From the NCBI GenBank assembly GCA_964412235.1, contig CAYPNT010000007.1, positions 1-58,352 of the forward strand: a stretch of 58,352 nucleotides of DNA. Direction: 5' to 3'. Below the pieces are notes generated by a model that was given only the letters and a program-made list of their open reading frames with translations, was not told the origin of the DNA and ran no database searches. The position numbers were made by a program, and so were the translations under genes. Below, one piece after another: positions 1-9,440 of this stretch; within the stretch, counting starts at the first letter, position 1; every line of letters begins with the position of its first letter. This stretch comes from JAYZQT01 sp964412235 (GTDB taxonomy: Bacteria > Pseudomonadota > Alphaproteobacteria > MPNO01 > UBA830).

Positions 1-39
1 TAAATTTTATGTAATAAAATCAATGACTTAAGAAGGGGG

Positions 40-115
40 TGGTGACCCCTACGGGACTCGAACCCGTGTTTTCGCCGTGAAAGGGCGATGTCCTAGGCCG
101 CTAGACGAAGGGGTC
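40..115 (-). tRNA. tRNA-Glu (anticodon UUC)
   Basis: On the minus strand the sequence folds as a cloverleaf with acceptor stem GACCCCT/AGGGGTC, a T arm carrying GGTTCGAGTCC, and an anticodon arm whose loop reads CTTTCAC, giving anticodon TTC (Glu). The discriminator A is at 43, and a genomically encoded CCA occupies 42 to 40. It charges glutamate for GAA/GAG codons. No hairpin with a U run was evident in the 39 bases downstream before the window edge. Confidence 0.97.
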
Positions 116-186
116 ACGTGGAGAGCGGAATAAACAAAAATCATCGGAAGATCAACTAGCGAATTCGTGTCCCTTGTAGCGACAGC

Positions 187-825
187 TTATAACTTTGACT
201 TCGAGTCCGGATGCGGGCCATGTACTCGCATTCTCCGTCTTTCCGCCCGCTTATTTCTCCAGCGCCGCACGAAACTAAGGGTCCAATAATATCCACCGAT
301 GTAACCAATTAAAGCAAAAGGAAGTGAGCCAACCACAAGAGCCAAGCCCCATCCTTCTATAATGATCCCGAAGTACGACTTCCAAGACGCTAGGCTCGTC
401 GGATCGCTGCCAGTACCGCCCATAGCGATGGCCCAGAATTTATTAAAACTTTCATAACCCGTTAGATCAGACCACCTACCCAACAAAACCTGTCCCGTAA
501 CAAAGAACAAATAATAGCAGATAGGCACTGTAAGGACATTGGTTACCCACGTCCAAGCCATCGCCACCACGACATTGAAGTCTTTTTTAAAAAAAGTACG
601 GGAACAATACCAATGAATAAAGGTAAGGCCCATTTGCACCCCAAATGTCGGCGTAAATGCCCAGAACAAACCCACCGCGACCGCTCGCGCAGTGTTTTCG
701 GCCGGATGACGTGCCCGAAACATGGGTATTATCAGGCGTAAACGCAATAAGCGATAGAACCTCTGCGCACTTGAATATTTCTGCCTACGACGATCTTTTT
801 CCCCGCCTACCATTATCACCGCCAC
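187..825 (-). CDS. DUF2062 domain membrane protein
   Basis: A 212-residue protein of the DUF2062 family, small inner-membrane proteins of unknown biochemical role that are common in Alphaproteobacteria. A basic, arginine-rich N-terminus is followed by a conserved stretch around RARHPAENTARAVAVGLFWAF and then hydrophobic segments at about 45-75, 85-115 and 155-185, ending in a very basic tail (RRWRNKRAERRRMR). The first codon as drawn is GTG at 825. An in-frame ATG at 813 is an equally plausible start, and neither has a strong ribosome binding site. It lies between tRNA-Glu and recJ on the same strand. The family call is firm; the function is unknown. Confidence 0.85.
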   Translation of the reverse strand: MAVIMVGGEKDRRRQKYSSAQRFYRLLRLRLIIPMFRARHPAENTARAVAVGLFWAFTPTFGVQMGLTFIHWYCSRTFFKKDFNVVVAMAWTWVTNVLTVPICYYLFFVTGQVLLGRWSDLTGYESFNKFWAIAMGGTGSDPTSLASWKSYFGIIIEGWGLALVVGSLPFALIGYIGGYYWTLSFVRRWRNKRAERRRMRVHGPHPDSKSKL

Positions 826-965
826 AACATTAACGAACGAACCTTTTTCTATTATGAAAAAATATAATAACCCGGCGAATTAGTGAATATTAGACTAAAA
901 TCCATTTCAGTTTTGACTAAGAATTACCCAAAACACATATGCTTAACAACATGCAAGCCAGATCC

Positions 966-2762
966 CTATACTGGCCGCGCAACATCCTCAATTACAAACT
1001 GCGGCTTTTTCTCCCCTTGCCAATTATCTACATTCAAATACCCAGCCGCATGCAAAGCCGCTCCCCTCCCATTCAACAGCGCTTCTCCGATCGGCTTACC
1101 CAAACTACGAAACGAAATTGCTTTGATCCTTGCGTTACTATCAGCAGCTCCAAGAAAACAGCGAACATGGTCAACGCCTACACTTGCCGGGGACAAAACC
1201 CTTACCGACGTCAAAACGAAACGTGGTCGCGGATTACCCGCCCCATACGGACCTGCTTTATCAAGGATATTGATAAGATCCAAATTAGCCCCTTCAACGC
1301 TCAGTGCACCGTCCACCCCAAGTTCCGGAACCAAAGCCCGCCCACCGAGTTGACTAGAAATATGTTCCGCAAGAAATGCCCTGAATTCTCCTATTCGTTC
1401 CTCCAATAACGTAAAACCCGCTGCCATAGCGTGACCACCCCCGTTTATCAGATGGCCAGCCTGCTGCGCCGCGATGATCGCCGGTCCGAGTTCAACACCT
1501 CTCACAGACCGGCCGGAACCTTTTCCCAAACCGTTTTCTAATGAAATAACGCAAGTTGGCCGGTTAAAGGTGTCTTTTATCCGCGCGGCAACAATACCGA
1601 TTACTCCGGGGTGCCAACCTTCTGCAGCAACAACAACCAAAGGTGACTCGGTTTCAGCCTGGCGCTCCGCCTGCTCCATGGCCGATGTGAGTACCGCCGC
1701 TTCTATCTCACGCCGTTCTGAATTGTATTTGTCAAGCAGCACGGCAAGTGTTCCCGCTTCATCAGGATCCGTGGTTGTTAATAACTTAACTCCAAGGCCG
1801 GGCTCGCCAACGCGACCCCCTGCATTGACCCGCGGACCCAGTAAAAACCCAAGGTGCCATGCTTCGGGCTTTTGGTTCAAGTCGACAATGTTTGCGAGTG
1901 CCGCGATACCGTGATTGGTCCTTTTACTCATAACAGAAAGACCGTTTTTCACGAGTGCTCTGTTAACACCCGTAAGCTTGACGACATCGGCGACTGTGGC
2001 CAAAGCGACAAGATCAACCCACGCCATTAAATCAGGCTCATTATGCCCTTCTTCATACCAAAATCGTTCTCGCAACTCTCGGTTTAATGCGACAACGAGC
2101 AGGAAGACAACTCCGGCAGCGCAGAGTTGACCAACAGTACTCGTCTCGTCGAAACGATTGGGATTAACGACAGCAACAGCGTCCGGAAGTTGTGGTTCCG
2201 CTACATGATGATCAATGACTATGACATCCAGACCATTTTCAGCAGCTGCACGTAACGGCTCAAACGCCGTCGTTCCACAATCCACCGTCAGCACGAGAGT
2301 AACGCCTTCTTCTTTGAGTTTCATCAAAGCCGTTGAATTAGGCCCGTACCCTTCAACCACACGATCAGGAACATAGACTGTGACCTCGCGTCCAATTTCC
2401 GCGAAAAAACGCGTTAGGATCGAAGCAGAACAAGCCCCGTCAACGTCATAGTCGGCAAAAACGCCTATCTTTTCGCCCCCTTCAATCGCATTGACAATTC
2501 GTGAAATAGCTTTGTCCATGTCAAGCAAATGTAGTGGGTCCGGCAAAAGGTCTCTGATTTTTGGATTTAGAAAAGCTTCGGCGTCCTCGACTAAAACACC
2601 GCGCGCGGAGAGCACCCGACCAAGAACTTCAGGAACGTTGAGCCGTTGCGAAATTGCTAGTGCACCACGATCGTCCACAAGCCGCGGTCGCCACCACTTA
2701 CCACCGATCGAATCTGTTATATCAAAAAATGAGGGTTGCCTCTCGGGCACAGGGCCCTCCAA
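966..2762 (-). CDS. recJ: single-stranded-DNA-specific exonuclease RecJ
   Basis: A 598-residue RecJ, the 5'-3' single-strand exonuclease of the DHH phosphoesterase superfamily used in recombinational and mismatch repair. Motif I ADYDVDGA (about 103-110) and the DHH triad VIDHHV (184-186) provide metal ligands. The DHHA1 domain with GGGHAMAAGF (about 435-445) and a C-terminal OB-like segment follow. Length is normal for RecJ. The longest reading starts at TTG 2762; a GTG at 2750 sits about 5 nt behind GGAGGG and may be the real start. The gene follows glpX on the same strand with 11 nt between, so the two are probably co-transcribed. Confidence 0.96.
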   Translation of the reverse strand: MEGPVPERQPSFFDITDSIGGKWWRPRLVDDRGALAISQRLNVPEVLGRVLSARGVLVEDAEAFLNPKIRDLLPDPLHLLDMDKAISRIVNAIEGGEKIGVFADYDVDGACSASILTRFFAEIGREVTVYVPDRVVEGYGPNSTALMKLKEEGVTLVLTVDCGTTAFEPLRAAAENGLDVIVIDHHVAEPQLPDAVAVVNPNRFDETSTVGQLCAAGVVFLLVVALNRELRERFWYEEGHNEPDLMAWVDLVALATVADVVKLTGVNRALVKNGLSVMSKRTNHGIAALANIVDLNQKPEAWHLGFLLGPRVNAGGRVGEPGLGVKLLTTTDPDEAGTLAVLLDKYNSERREIEAAVLTSAMEQAERQAETESPLVVVAAEGWHPGVIGIVAARIKDTFNRPTCVISLENGLGKGSGRSVRGVELGPAIIAAQQAGHLINGGGHAMAAGFTLLEERIGEFRAFLAEHISSQLGGRALVPELGVDGALSVEGANLDLINILDKAGPYGAGNPRPRFVLTSVRVLSPASVGVDHVRCFLGAADSNARIKAISFRSLGKPIGEALLNGRGAALHAAGYLNVDNWQGEKKPQFVIEDVARPV

Positions 2763-2773
2763 CCTTTTGTTAA

Positions 2774-3760
2774 TTAGTTGTCCTGACCAAACACCGTTTT
2801 TTGATTGAAGTTATGTTCCGCCGAGATATAGCGGACAGTCCCGGACTTCGATCTCATCACAAGTGAATGGGTGCTTGCACCATTAGAATACCGTCGAACA
2901 CCATTTAGCATGGTCCCATTAGTCACTCCCGTCGCCGCAAACATTACGTCGCCGTTTGCCAGATCAAACAGGTCATATTTGCGATCAAAGTCTGTGATTC
3001 CACAATTTTCTGCCCTATTACGTTCATCATCATTGCGGAATATCAATCGCCCTTGCATTTGTCCTCCAATGCAACGCAATGCGGACGCTGCCAAGACACC
3101 CTCCGGGGCCCCCCCACTTCCGAGATAGATATCAACACCACTTGCCTCCTCGGAGGTGGCCATAACTCCCGATATGTCGCCATCGGTGATCAACATTATA
3201 CGAGAACCAGCATCGCGAACTTTCTTTATCAAAGCTTCATGGCGTGGCCGGTCCAAAATGCAAGCAACAATATCTTCGACACCACACCCTTTTGCTTTAG
3301 CGAGCGATTTCAAGTTTTCTTCCGGTTCGTTCTCAAGGTCAACCACCCCGTCCGGCAAACCACCTCCAACAGCTATTTTTTCCATATAGACATCAGGTGA
3401 ATTGAGAAAACCTCCTTGTTCCGCCATTGCGATAACAGCCAAAGCGTTGGTGAGTCCCTTTGCAGTGATTGTTGTGCCTTCGAGAGGGTCCAACGCTATA
3501 TCAATTTTTGGCCCACTACCGGTTCCAACTTCCTCGCCGATGTATAGCATAGGCGCTTCGTCTCGTTCGCCTTCTCCAATGACAACAGTTCCATCAATAT
3601 CTAGGCTGTTAAGTGCTTTCCTCATTGCATCGACAGCAACCTGATCCGCAGACCTTTCATCACCCCTACCCATCAGGCGGGAAGCAGCGAGCGCGGCGGC
3701 TTCTGTGACACGGACCGCTTCTAATGCGAGATTGCGGTCCATCTTACCTGTATCAGCCAT
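2774..3760 (-). CDS. glpX: class II fructose-1,6-bisphosphatase GlpX
   Basis: Hydrolyses fructose-1,6-bisphosphate to fructose-6-phosphate plus phosphate in gluconeogenesis. The protein shows the GlpX hallmarks IGEGERDEAPMLYIGEEVG (about 62-80) and LDPLEGTT (about 91-98), which bind metal and the phosphate. About 328 residues, the usual length. ATG at 3760 is preferred over the TTG one codon earlier because AGGGGAA lies about 9 nt upstream. It sits between hom and recJ on the minus strand, with 40 nt to the hom stop. This is probably the gluconeogenic FBPase of the organism; no class I fbp is visible here. Confidence 0.95.
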   Translation of the reverse strand: MADTGKMDRNLALEAVRVTEAAALAASRLMGRGDERSADQVAVDAMRKALNSLDIDGTVVIGEGERDEAPMLYIGEEVGTGSGPKIDIALDPLEGTTITAKGLTNALAVIAMAEQGGFLNSPDVYMEKIAVGGGLPDGVVDLENEPEENLKSLAKAKGCGVEDIVACILDRPRHEALIKKVRDAGSRIMLITDGDISGVMATSEEASGVDIYLGSGGAPEGVLAASALRCIGGQMQGRLIFRNDDERNRAENCGITDFDRKYDLFDLANGDVMFAATGVTNGTMLNGVRRYSNGASTHSLVMRSKSGTVRYISAEHNFNQKTVFGQDN

Positions 3761-3800
3761 CAAATAATTCCCCTAATTAATAATGAACAGCCCAAGATGA

Positions 3801-5093
3801 TTAGAATTGTTCTATTCTAATCATACATGGAGGCTCTACAACACTGTCTAGTAATTCGATTCGCGCGAGCGCCCGTTGGACCGCTCCCTCCAATGTTTCA
3901 TGAAGTGTTAAAACAACAGGTACGGAACCTTCCTCCGAGATTCCCCGTTGAATCAATGCTTCCACAGATACCTCTTCATCACGCAGTGCAGCTGATATAT
4001 CGGCTATAACACCGGGCCTATCGACGACGGTTAAACGCACATAATAAGGCCCAACACGTTCATTGATAGATGTTCTATTAAATGCCTTCAATCCTGTTAC
4101 CGGCACTGAAAACGATGGGTAGATCCTGCCACGAGCAATATCTACTATGTCCGCAATAACTGCGGACGCTGTTGGTTTGGCACCTGCCCCCTGACCCTGT
4201 AGAACACCCGTCCCCAATTCATCGCCGACCGCAACCACAGCATTAAAAACACCCTCTATATGAGCGAGCGGCATATCTTTTGAAACCATGCAAGGATACA
4301 CAGACTGTTCTATTCCGGTGTTGTTCTTCCGTGCAATTCCAAGCAACTTAATTCGGAAACCCAATTCGTCCGAAAATTCAATATCCGCAGGCGTTACTCG
4401 GCGAATACCCTCCACATGCACTGCAGAAAAATTGACTTCTGCGCCAAAAGCAACACTTGCCAATAACGCAAGTTTGTGTGCTGTATCGGTTCCATCAATA
4501 TCAAATGTTGGGTCCGCCTCCGCATACCCGAGTTCCTGGGCTTCCGAAAGAACATCGGAAAATGGGCGCCCCGTTTCTCGCATCGTTGTTAAAATATAAT
4601 TGCAGGTACCATTTAGAATCCCATAAATGCTAGAAATATGGTTACCAACAAATCCCTCTCTCAGAGCTTTTATAATTGGAATACCGCCGGCAACCGCGGC
4701 TTCATAAGACAACCCAACCCCGACCTTTTCCGCCTCCTCGGCTAACGCCATTCCATGATGGGCCAAAAGAGCCTTGTTCGCAGTCACTACATGCCGACCC
4801 GCCGCCAGCGCGTTCTCACACACCGCCTTTGCTACGCCGTCTTCCCCACCGATCAGCTCTACCACAAGGTCCAAATCTGGCCCAACTGCCATCTCACGTG
4901 CATCGTCAAACCATGGTAAATCCGTTACGTCGACATTACGTTTTTTTTGCCTGTCCCGTGCGGACACAGCAACCACGTCTACCTTGCGACCGCATCGTTC
5001 GGCCACCAAACCTTGTTTTTCTTGAAGAATTTTTACAACTGCGGTGCCCACCGTGCCAAGCCCAGCAATACCAATGCGAAGTGGATCTGTCAT
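3801..5093 (-). CDS. hom: homoserine dehydrogenase
   Basis: Reduces aspartate semialdehyde to homoserine in the threonine/methionine branch. A Rossmann GLGTVGTAVV motif (11-20) is followed by the catalytic homoserine dehydrogenase region (GGIPIIKALREG near 165, and EADPTFDIDGTD with the catalytic area near 200) and a C-terminal ACT domain from about 350 (VDRPGVIADISAAL), the expected site of threonine feedback inhibition. 430 residues, standard length. Its ATG overlaps the TGA of the upstream aminotransferase (ATGA at 5090-5093), indicating translational coupling. The product homoserine could feed the O-acetylhomoserine sulfhydrylase encoded at 14131. Confidence 0.96.
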   Translation of the reverse strand: MTDPLRIGIAGLGTVGTAVVKILQEKQGLVAERCGRKVDVVAVSARDRQKKRNVDVTDLPWFDDAREMAVGPDLDLVVELIGGEDGVAKAVCENALAAGRHVVTANKALLAHHGMALAEEAEKVGVGLSYEAAVAGGIPIIKALREGFVGNHISSIYGILNGTCNYILTTMRETGRPFSDVLSEAQELGYAEADPTFDIDGTDTAHKLALLASVAFGAEVNFSAVHVEGIRRVTPADIEFSDELGFRIKLLGIARKNNTGIEQSVYPCMVSKDMPLAHIEGVFNAVVAVGDELGTGVLQGQGAGAKPTASAVIADIVDIARGRIYPSFSVPVTGLKAFNRTSINERVGPYYVRLTVVDRPGVIADISAALRDEEVSVEALIQRGISEEGSVPVVLTLHETLEGAVQRALARIELLDSVVEPPCMIRIEQF

Positions 5094-6310
5094 ACTGTTT
5101 CTACCAATGTGTTAGCGCGTTCTAATACGCTATCCGCTTCTCCAAAGAAACGCTTAATATTACGGGCGGCCTGGCGTATTCGCTGGTTATTTTCAACCAG
5201 GGCGATCCTCACAAACCCATCACCATATTCACCGAAACCCAGACCGGGCGACACTGCGACCTGAGCCTCGCTCAGTAATAATTTTGAAAATTCCAGTGAA
5301 CCAAGGTGAGAAAATCGCTCGGGTATTGGTGCCCATACGAACATTGTCGATGATGGAACCGGCAACTCCCACCCTGCCTGTTCGAACGAATCCACCATCA
5401 CGTTACGGCGGCTCTTATAAAGATCTCGAAGTTCTTCGACACACGCCTGTGGACCATTCAACGCAGCAGTTGCAGCAACCTGAATTGGCGTAAAAGCACC
5501 ATAATCAAGATAGGACTTAATCCGCGCCAAAGCGGATATGATTTTTGAATTGCCGCTCGCAAACCCGATACGCCAACCCGGCATCGAGTATGTTTTGCTA
5601 AGAGATGTAAACTCGACCGCGATATCCTTTGCACCTTTTACTTGAAGGATTGATGGGGGCGGATTCTCCTCAAAATAAATCTCAGCGTACGCAAGATCCG
5701 AAATAATAATGATCTTCCGCTTTTTGCAAAATGCGACGACTTCTTCGTAAAAGGAGAGATCTACCCCCATAGCTGTCGGGTTCGCAGGAAAATTAAGAAC
5801 CAGTGCTAATGGAGCGGGCACACTATATTCAACCGCGCGCTGTAATTCGGTCAAGAAATCGACATCCGGGTTTACCGGTACATGCCGAAGCGCTGCCCCC
5901 GCTATAACAAAACCATAGGCATGGATTGGATAACTTGGATTAGGCACAACAATGACGTCACCAGGTGCAGAAATAGCCTGAGCTAGGTTAGCAAAGCCTT
6001 CTTTTGACCCCAATGTAACAATAGTCTCCGCTTCTGGGTCCAGATCTACGCTAAACCGTCGCGCGTAATATTCTGTGTTTGCGCGTCGAAGACCGGGTAT
6101 TCCTCGTGACGTAGAGTATCGATGGGTTCTAGGGTCGGCGACAGTTTCAATGAGCTTATCAACTATGTGTTGCGGTGTGGGAGAATCAGGATTTCCCATA
6201 CCGAAGTCCAAAACATCCTCGCCAGCCCCCCTTGCTCGAGCTTTCATGTCATTGACTTCAGCAAAAACGTATGGTGGCAAACGCTTTACGCGGTGGAATG
6301 TATCGTCCAT
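5090..6310 (-). CDS. class I aminotransferase, alanine/LL-DAP aminotransferase type
   Basis: A fold-type I PLP aminotransferase of the group often annotated LL-diaminopimelate aminotransferase or alanine transaminase (AlaC-like). Visible residues: N173 and N177 in NFPANPT, D205 and Y208 in SDLAYAE, the Schiff-base lysine K239 in SLSKTYSMPGWR, and the phosphate-binding arginine in WRIGF. 406 residues. It is coupled to hom by a 4-nt overlap, which suggests a role in amino-acid biosynthesis, probably glutamate/pyruvate to alanine. Substrate specificity cannot be read from sequence alone. Confidence 0.88.
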   Translation of the reverse strand: MDDTFHRVKRLPPYVFAEVNDMKARARGAGEDVLDFGMGNPDSPTPQHIVDKLIETVADPRTHRYSTSRGIPGLRRANTEYYARRFSVDLDPEAETIVTLGSKEGFANLAQAISAPGDVIVVPNPSYPIHAYGFVIAGAALRHVPVNPDVDFLTELQRAVEYSVPAPLALVLNFPANPTAMGVDLSFYEEVVAFCKKRKIIIISDLAYAEIYFEENPPPSILQVKGAKDIAVEFTSLSKTYSMPGWRIGFASGNSKIISALARIKSYLDYGAFTPIQVAATAALNGPQACVEELRDLYKSRRNVMVDSFEQAGWELPVPSSTMFVWAPIPERFSHLGSLEFSKLLLSEAQVAVSPGLGFGEYGDGFVRIALVENNQRIRQAARNIKRFFGEADSVLERANTLVETV

Positions 6311-6335
6311 CGCTTTTTCCGTGCTTTCAAAACTT

Positions 6336-7460
6336 TTAGTTTACGAAATATATTTCCACTCTCTGATTACCCGCATCGCCCGCCGGCATTATCTCTAAGT
6401 AGATTGGTTTTGAATCCGATATAGCAGACACAAACAGTGATTCAGAACTAACTCCCTGTCGTATTAATTCGCGAGCAACGGCATTGGCGCGTTTTAGAGA
6501 AATTTTAAAATTAACCATGTGATGCTTGACCATGGTCATATCCCGCGTTCTGCTACTTGCATGTCCATCTATTCTCAATGCCCCGCCGCGTTGACGGTAA
6601 ACTTCAGCAATTTTTCGCAATACAGACCGCGCTTCTTTTGTTAACACAGATGACCCTGAAGCGAATCTTATCGTCGCCCCCCGTTTTGCTGTATAGACTG
6701 AACCCGGTGACTGCGTACCCGGTACCGCTGGCGGCGCGGAAAGACTATTTTCCATTTCGGAAACCACTTTTGCGCTTTTCGCTATAGCAATATCGGAAGG
6801 GGGTGCACCAAAAATTGGGTTTCCCACACGTGCGCGTGAACTAACACGTGGGTTGGGTTGTTTAATTAATGGTTTTGCGTCTGAGTTTAATTTAACCGAG
6901 TGCGCTTTACCTTTGGACCCACTATAAAATGTCTTTGAGGTATTCAAATTAGACACGGTCTCTGACGGTCCAGACTTTGATATTACCCCACTTCTGTGTT
7001 TACGTTTAGCCAACCCAGGTTTCGATTTAGCCCTCGACAATGAACGCTGCACACGGTCCTCGAGTTCGGAGGTCGAAAGCCTTTTAGGAGGCACTTGCCG
7101 CAAAAGCCTTTTCTGGGAATAGCGCGCATTTTGACGATCTGCCAACAAGGCATCAGAAACGCGCTTACGTTCTTTCATTGTTGAGGACTGTGGTTGTTTA
7201 GGTACCGACGAAAGACTGGGAAACTTCTTGTATTTAACGGAGCCTTCACCTGAGTTTAGTTGCTCAACTTTTGATTTTTGTTTGTTTTTCTCGCTTCCAC
7301 TAACCAGTTCTGCGGCGCCCTTGTACCACTCAACAGGGTTAGCCCAGTCGGGTACTGCAGAGCATCCGTTTAATAATGCTAGAGGCATAACAAGTGCTGC
7401 CGCAACCGCGAATTTTGTATAGCCCGAAAAATTCCCTTTATTGATCCGGTTTGCTTTCAT
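6336..7460 (-). CDS. OmpA-family lipoprotein with peptidoglycan-binding domain
   Basis: A secreted lipoprotein. Numbered from ATG 7460, a basic N-terminus leads into a hydrophobic stretch (AVAAALVMPLALLNGC) whose lipobox LLNGC places the lipidated cysteine near residue 33. A long low-complexity, Lys/Ser/Arg-rich linker (about 60-235) leads to a C-terminal OmpA-like domain (about 265-374) with IRFASGSSVL, a central LRIDGHASS in place of the usual GHTD, and NQRVEIYF. It probably tethers the outer membrane to peptidoglycan. A TTG three codons upstream extends the frame; ATG 7460 is favoured. Similar architecture to Pal, but the disordered linker is unusually long. Confidence 0.82.
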   Translation of the reverse strand: MKANRINKGNFSGYTKFAVAAALVMPLALLNGCSAVPDWANPVEWYKGAAELVSGSEKNKQKSKVEQLNSGEGSVKYKKFPSLSSVPKQPQSSTMKERKRVSDALLADRQNARYSQKRLLRQVPPKRLSTSELEDRVQRSLSRAKSKPGLAKRKHRSGVISKSGPSETVSNLNTSKTFYSGSKGKAHSVKLNSDAKPLIKQPNPRVSSRARVGNPIFGAPPSDIAIAKSAKVVSEMENSLSAPPAVPGTQSPGSVYTAKRGATIRFASGSSVLTKEARSVLRKIAEVYRQRGGALRIDGHASSRTRDMTMVKHHMVNFKISLKRANAVARELIRQGVSSESLFVSAISDSKPIYLEIMPAGDAGNQRVEIYFVN

Positions 7461-7469
7461 ATACGTCAA

Positions 7470-8158
7470 GCCTCTGTTTTAAGTGTATTTTTTAAATAGA
7501 CCAAAATATCCTTTCTGACATAAAGGAATGGTGCGTCGCAGTATTCCAAACTATTACCGTACCTAACTTCTTCAATCTTACGTTAAACTACTCAGCAACT
7601 CTACACACCAAGTTTTCCGGTTCTGGCCGCTTGATCAAAAAAATAATACAGCGGCCTCCCAAGCAGCTACGCCCTGCGTCAAACCATATCGTTTTTTCGA
7701 CCTGCATGAAAAGACAGCACTCCTTCTCAGGATAGGTTCATAAAACCAAAGACGAGTGGCGAGATATTGTTGCCACCGGTCTGTAAACTCAGTATCACAC
7801 TGCCCCCATAAACGCTACCAAACCTTTCATGGATTCTACCAACTATTGGCCATTAAACCTCACATTTTTCTTTTAAACCCGCACTTGTCTTTAGAAACTA
7901 CTATACGGATTTATCTTAACAGACGAATAAGTATCCATTTCAAAACATAAACAAAACAATACGCCGCATAGACGGATTGGTGGCCAAACAGGGAATTACT
8001 ATCTGCTCTTTTTATTGTTAAACAGTGAACGAGTACCGTCCCTCAGGGCAAATTATTGGCAAGTAACAGTGTTCGGCCGGTTGCTCTTCCCACACATCAG
8101 GTTGCAGCAAACAAAGATTGCAGTGCGGCGAACACACATCACCCAGCTGCGGTAAACC
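7470..8158. other. intergenic region, no convincing gene
   Basis: About 690 bases between the OmpA-like lipoprotein and the AhpD-like gene. It contains a 64-codon plus-strand frame (7756-7950) without recognisable family or ribosome binding site, and a weak inverted repeat GGCCGC (7625-7630) / GCGGCC (7651-7656) with a 20-nt loop. A Cys-rich 47-codon open frame follows the AhpD-like stop in the same frame (8158 down to 8018, minus strand). The promoter for the lipoprotein should lie near 7470-7560. I see no RNA gene. Confidence 0.4.
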
Positions 8159-8752
8159 TTATTCATGTTTACCAGAACTCCAGCCCACACCACTAATGGT
8201 CTGTTTTGCAAATTCCTTGGGGCCGTCTTCCAATGCTGTAGCGAGTGTGTCATTCCAGCGATTGAAAAATCCGTACACGGCTATAACAGACAACATTTCA
8301 ACAATCTGATAATCGGTATAATACTCCTTTAGCTCAACAAAATCCTCATCAGACACCATATTTGGTACTGAAGCAGCAGACTGAGCAAAACGGAGTGCAC
8401 AACGCTCCGCCTCATTAAAAAGCGGACTTTGTTCGAATTCCCATATTGCTGCTATTTTTTCTTCGGTTGCTCCCGCCTGACTCGCTATACCACCGGTGTG
8501 TGCTACACAATACATACAACCTGCGGCTAAGCTCGCTGCGTTGCCAACCAGATATTTTAGTTCGGATGAAATCGACTTTTCTGTCTGTAAACTAACCGCC
8601 TTAAACATCGCATTTATTCCGCTTAACAACTCGGGTTTATGTGCCATAATCCTTTGAGAATTTGGCAGAAAACCCAACCTTTCGATGCTTGGTTTCATAA
8701 TTTCCAATGCGTCGCCAATTTCTTCATCGGTTAGAGGATCAATGCGATTCAT
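8159..8752 (-). CDS. carboxymuconolactone decarboxylase/AhpD-like protein
   Basis: A member of the AhpD/CMD superfamily, alpha-helical proteins that act as peroxidase-linked thiol proteins or decarboxylases. The signature CMYCVAHTGG provides C79, C82 and H85 (numbered from the ATG at 8752), the redox/proton-relay triad of the AhpD core. Start 8752 is chosen because AAGGAG lies 9 nt upstream; the frame stays open 25 codons further without supporting signal. Length then is about 197 residues, in line with 'peroxidase-related' CMD proteins. It stands alone on the minus strand, so its substrate is not indicated. Confidence 0.82.
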   Translation of the reverse strand: MNRIDPLTDEEIGDALEIMKPSIERLGFLPNSQRIMAHKPELLSGINAMFKAVSLQTEKSISSELKYLVGNAASLAAGCMYCVAHTGGIASQAGATEEKIAAIWEFEQSPLFNEAERCALRFAQSAASVPNMVSDEDFVELKEYYTDYQIVEMLSVIAVYGFFNRWNDTLATALEDGPKEFAKQTISGVGWSSGKHE

Positions 8753-8854
8753 AAAATGATGCTCCTTGCTTACCTTAGTCAAACTCGTACCAGAAACCTG
8801 TATATCCGAAAAGCCTCGCACACCCACATAAATAGGGTAAAACCACAGAGGCTG

Positions 8855-9418
8855 CTATGGCTTGGGAAACCTCTCTTTTCCGATCACTCTAAACTCTGAA
8901 TCAAACTCTCTTGCACGCTCGGAATAGGTCTCGACGGTCCATGTAAAACTGCGAATCTCTTCGGGGGTAAGGCTTCGCATTAACTTGGCAGGGCGCCCGG
9001 CCCACAGTTCGCCTGACTTTACAATTTTACCAGCCGTCAACAAGGCACCAGCCGCCAACATGCCGTGAGTCTCAATGGTGCACTCATCAAGAACAATCGA
9101 CCCCATGCCCACGAACGAGGCGTTTTTCAGGTTGCATGCATGAAGTAAAACCATATGGCCTACGGTTACGTCGTCGCCGATATAAGTACCCTGGTATTTT
9201 GAGTGCACGTGAACCACGGAACCATCCTGAATATTGACCCTTTTACCAATGCGGATTGGATTATCATCACCACGAATTATTGTATTAAACCAAATCGACG
9301 AACCAGACCCGATCTCGACATCACCAATAACTTGTGCGCCGGGTGCGATAAAGACATCCTCTGCGAGTTTTGGCCATTTACCATTGTAGGGTAGAACACC
9401 CTCGTGACCTTTAAACAT
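8855..9418 (-). CDS. gamma-class carbonic anhydrase-like protein (YrdA/PaaY type)
   Basis: A left-handed beta-helix (hexapeptide repeat) protein with repeated I/V-G-x-x patterns between about 25 and 130. Histidines in VVHVHSK and VGHMVLLHAC match the metal-binding positions of gamma carbonic anhydrases. Start ATG 9418 is preferred over a frame extending to 9463, because AAGGAA lies 6 nt upstream, giving about 187 residues; the extension overlaps the 3' end of argC. Family members are trimeric zinc or iron enzymes, or thioesterases of the PaaY type. Which one applies here is open. It follows argC closely on the same strand. Confidence 0.86.
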   Translation of the reverse strand: MFKGHEGVLPYNGKWPKLAEDVFIAPGAQVIGDVEIGSGSSIWFNTIIRGDDNPIRIGKRVNIQDGSVVHVHSKYQGTYIGDDVTVGHMVLLHACNLKNASFVGMGSIVLDECTIETHGMLAAGALLTAGKIVKSGELWAGRPAKLMRSLTPEEIRSFTWTVETYSERAREFDSEFRVIGKERFPKP

Positions 9419-9440
9419 CAAATATTCCTTTGCCCTGGCT

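Noticed and set aside
883..1409. Two overlapping plus-strand open frames of 156 codons each inside the recJ region
   Set aside because: They lie antisense to the conserved recJ gene, have no recognisable domain or ribosome binding site, and reflect codon bias of the real gene.
7625..7656. GGCCGC/GCGGCC repeat as a terminator
   Set aside because: Six-base arms, 20-nt loop and no following U run on the relevant strand.
7756..7950. 64-codon plus-strand frame in the long intergenic region
   Set aside because: No ribosome binding site, unusual composition, no family resemblance; not supported as a gene.
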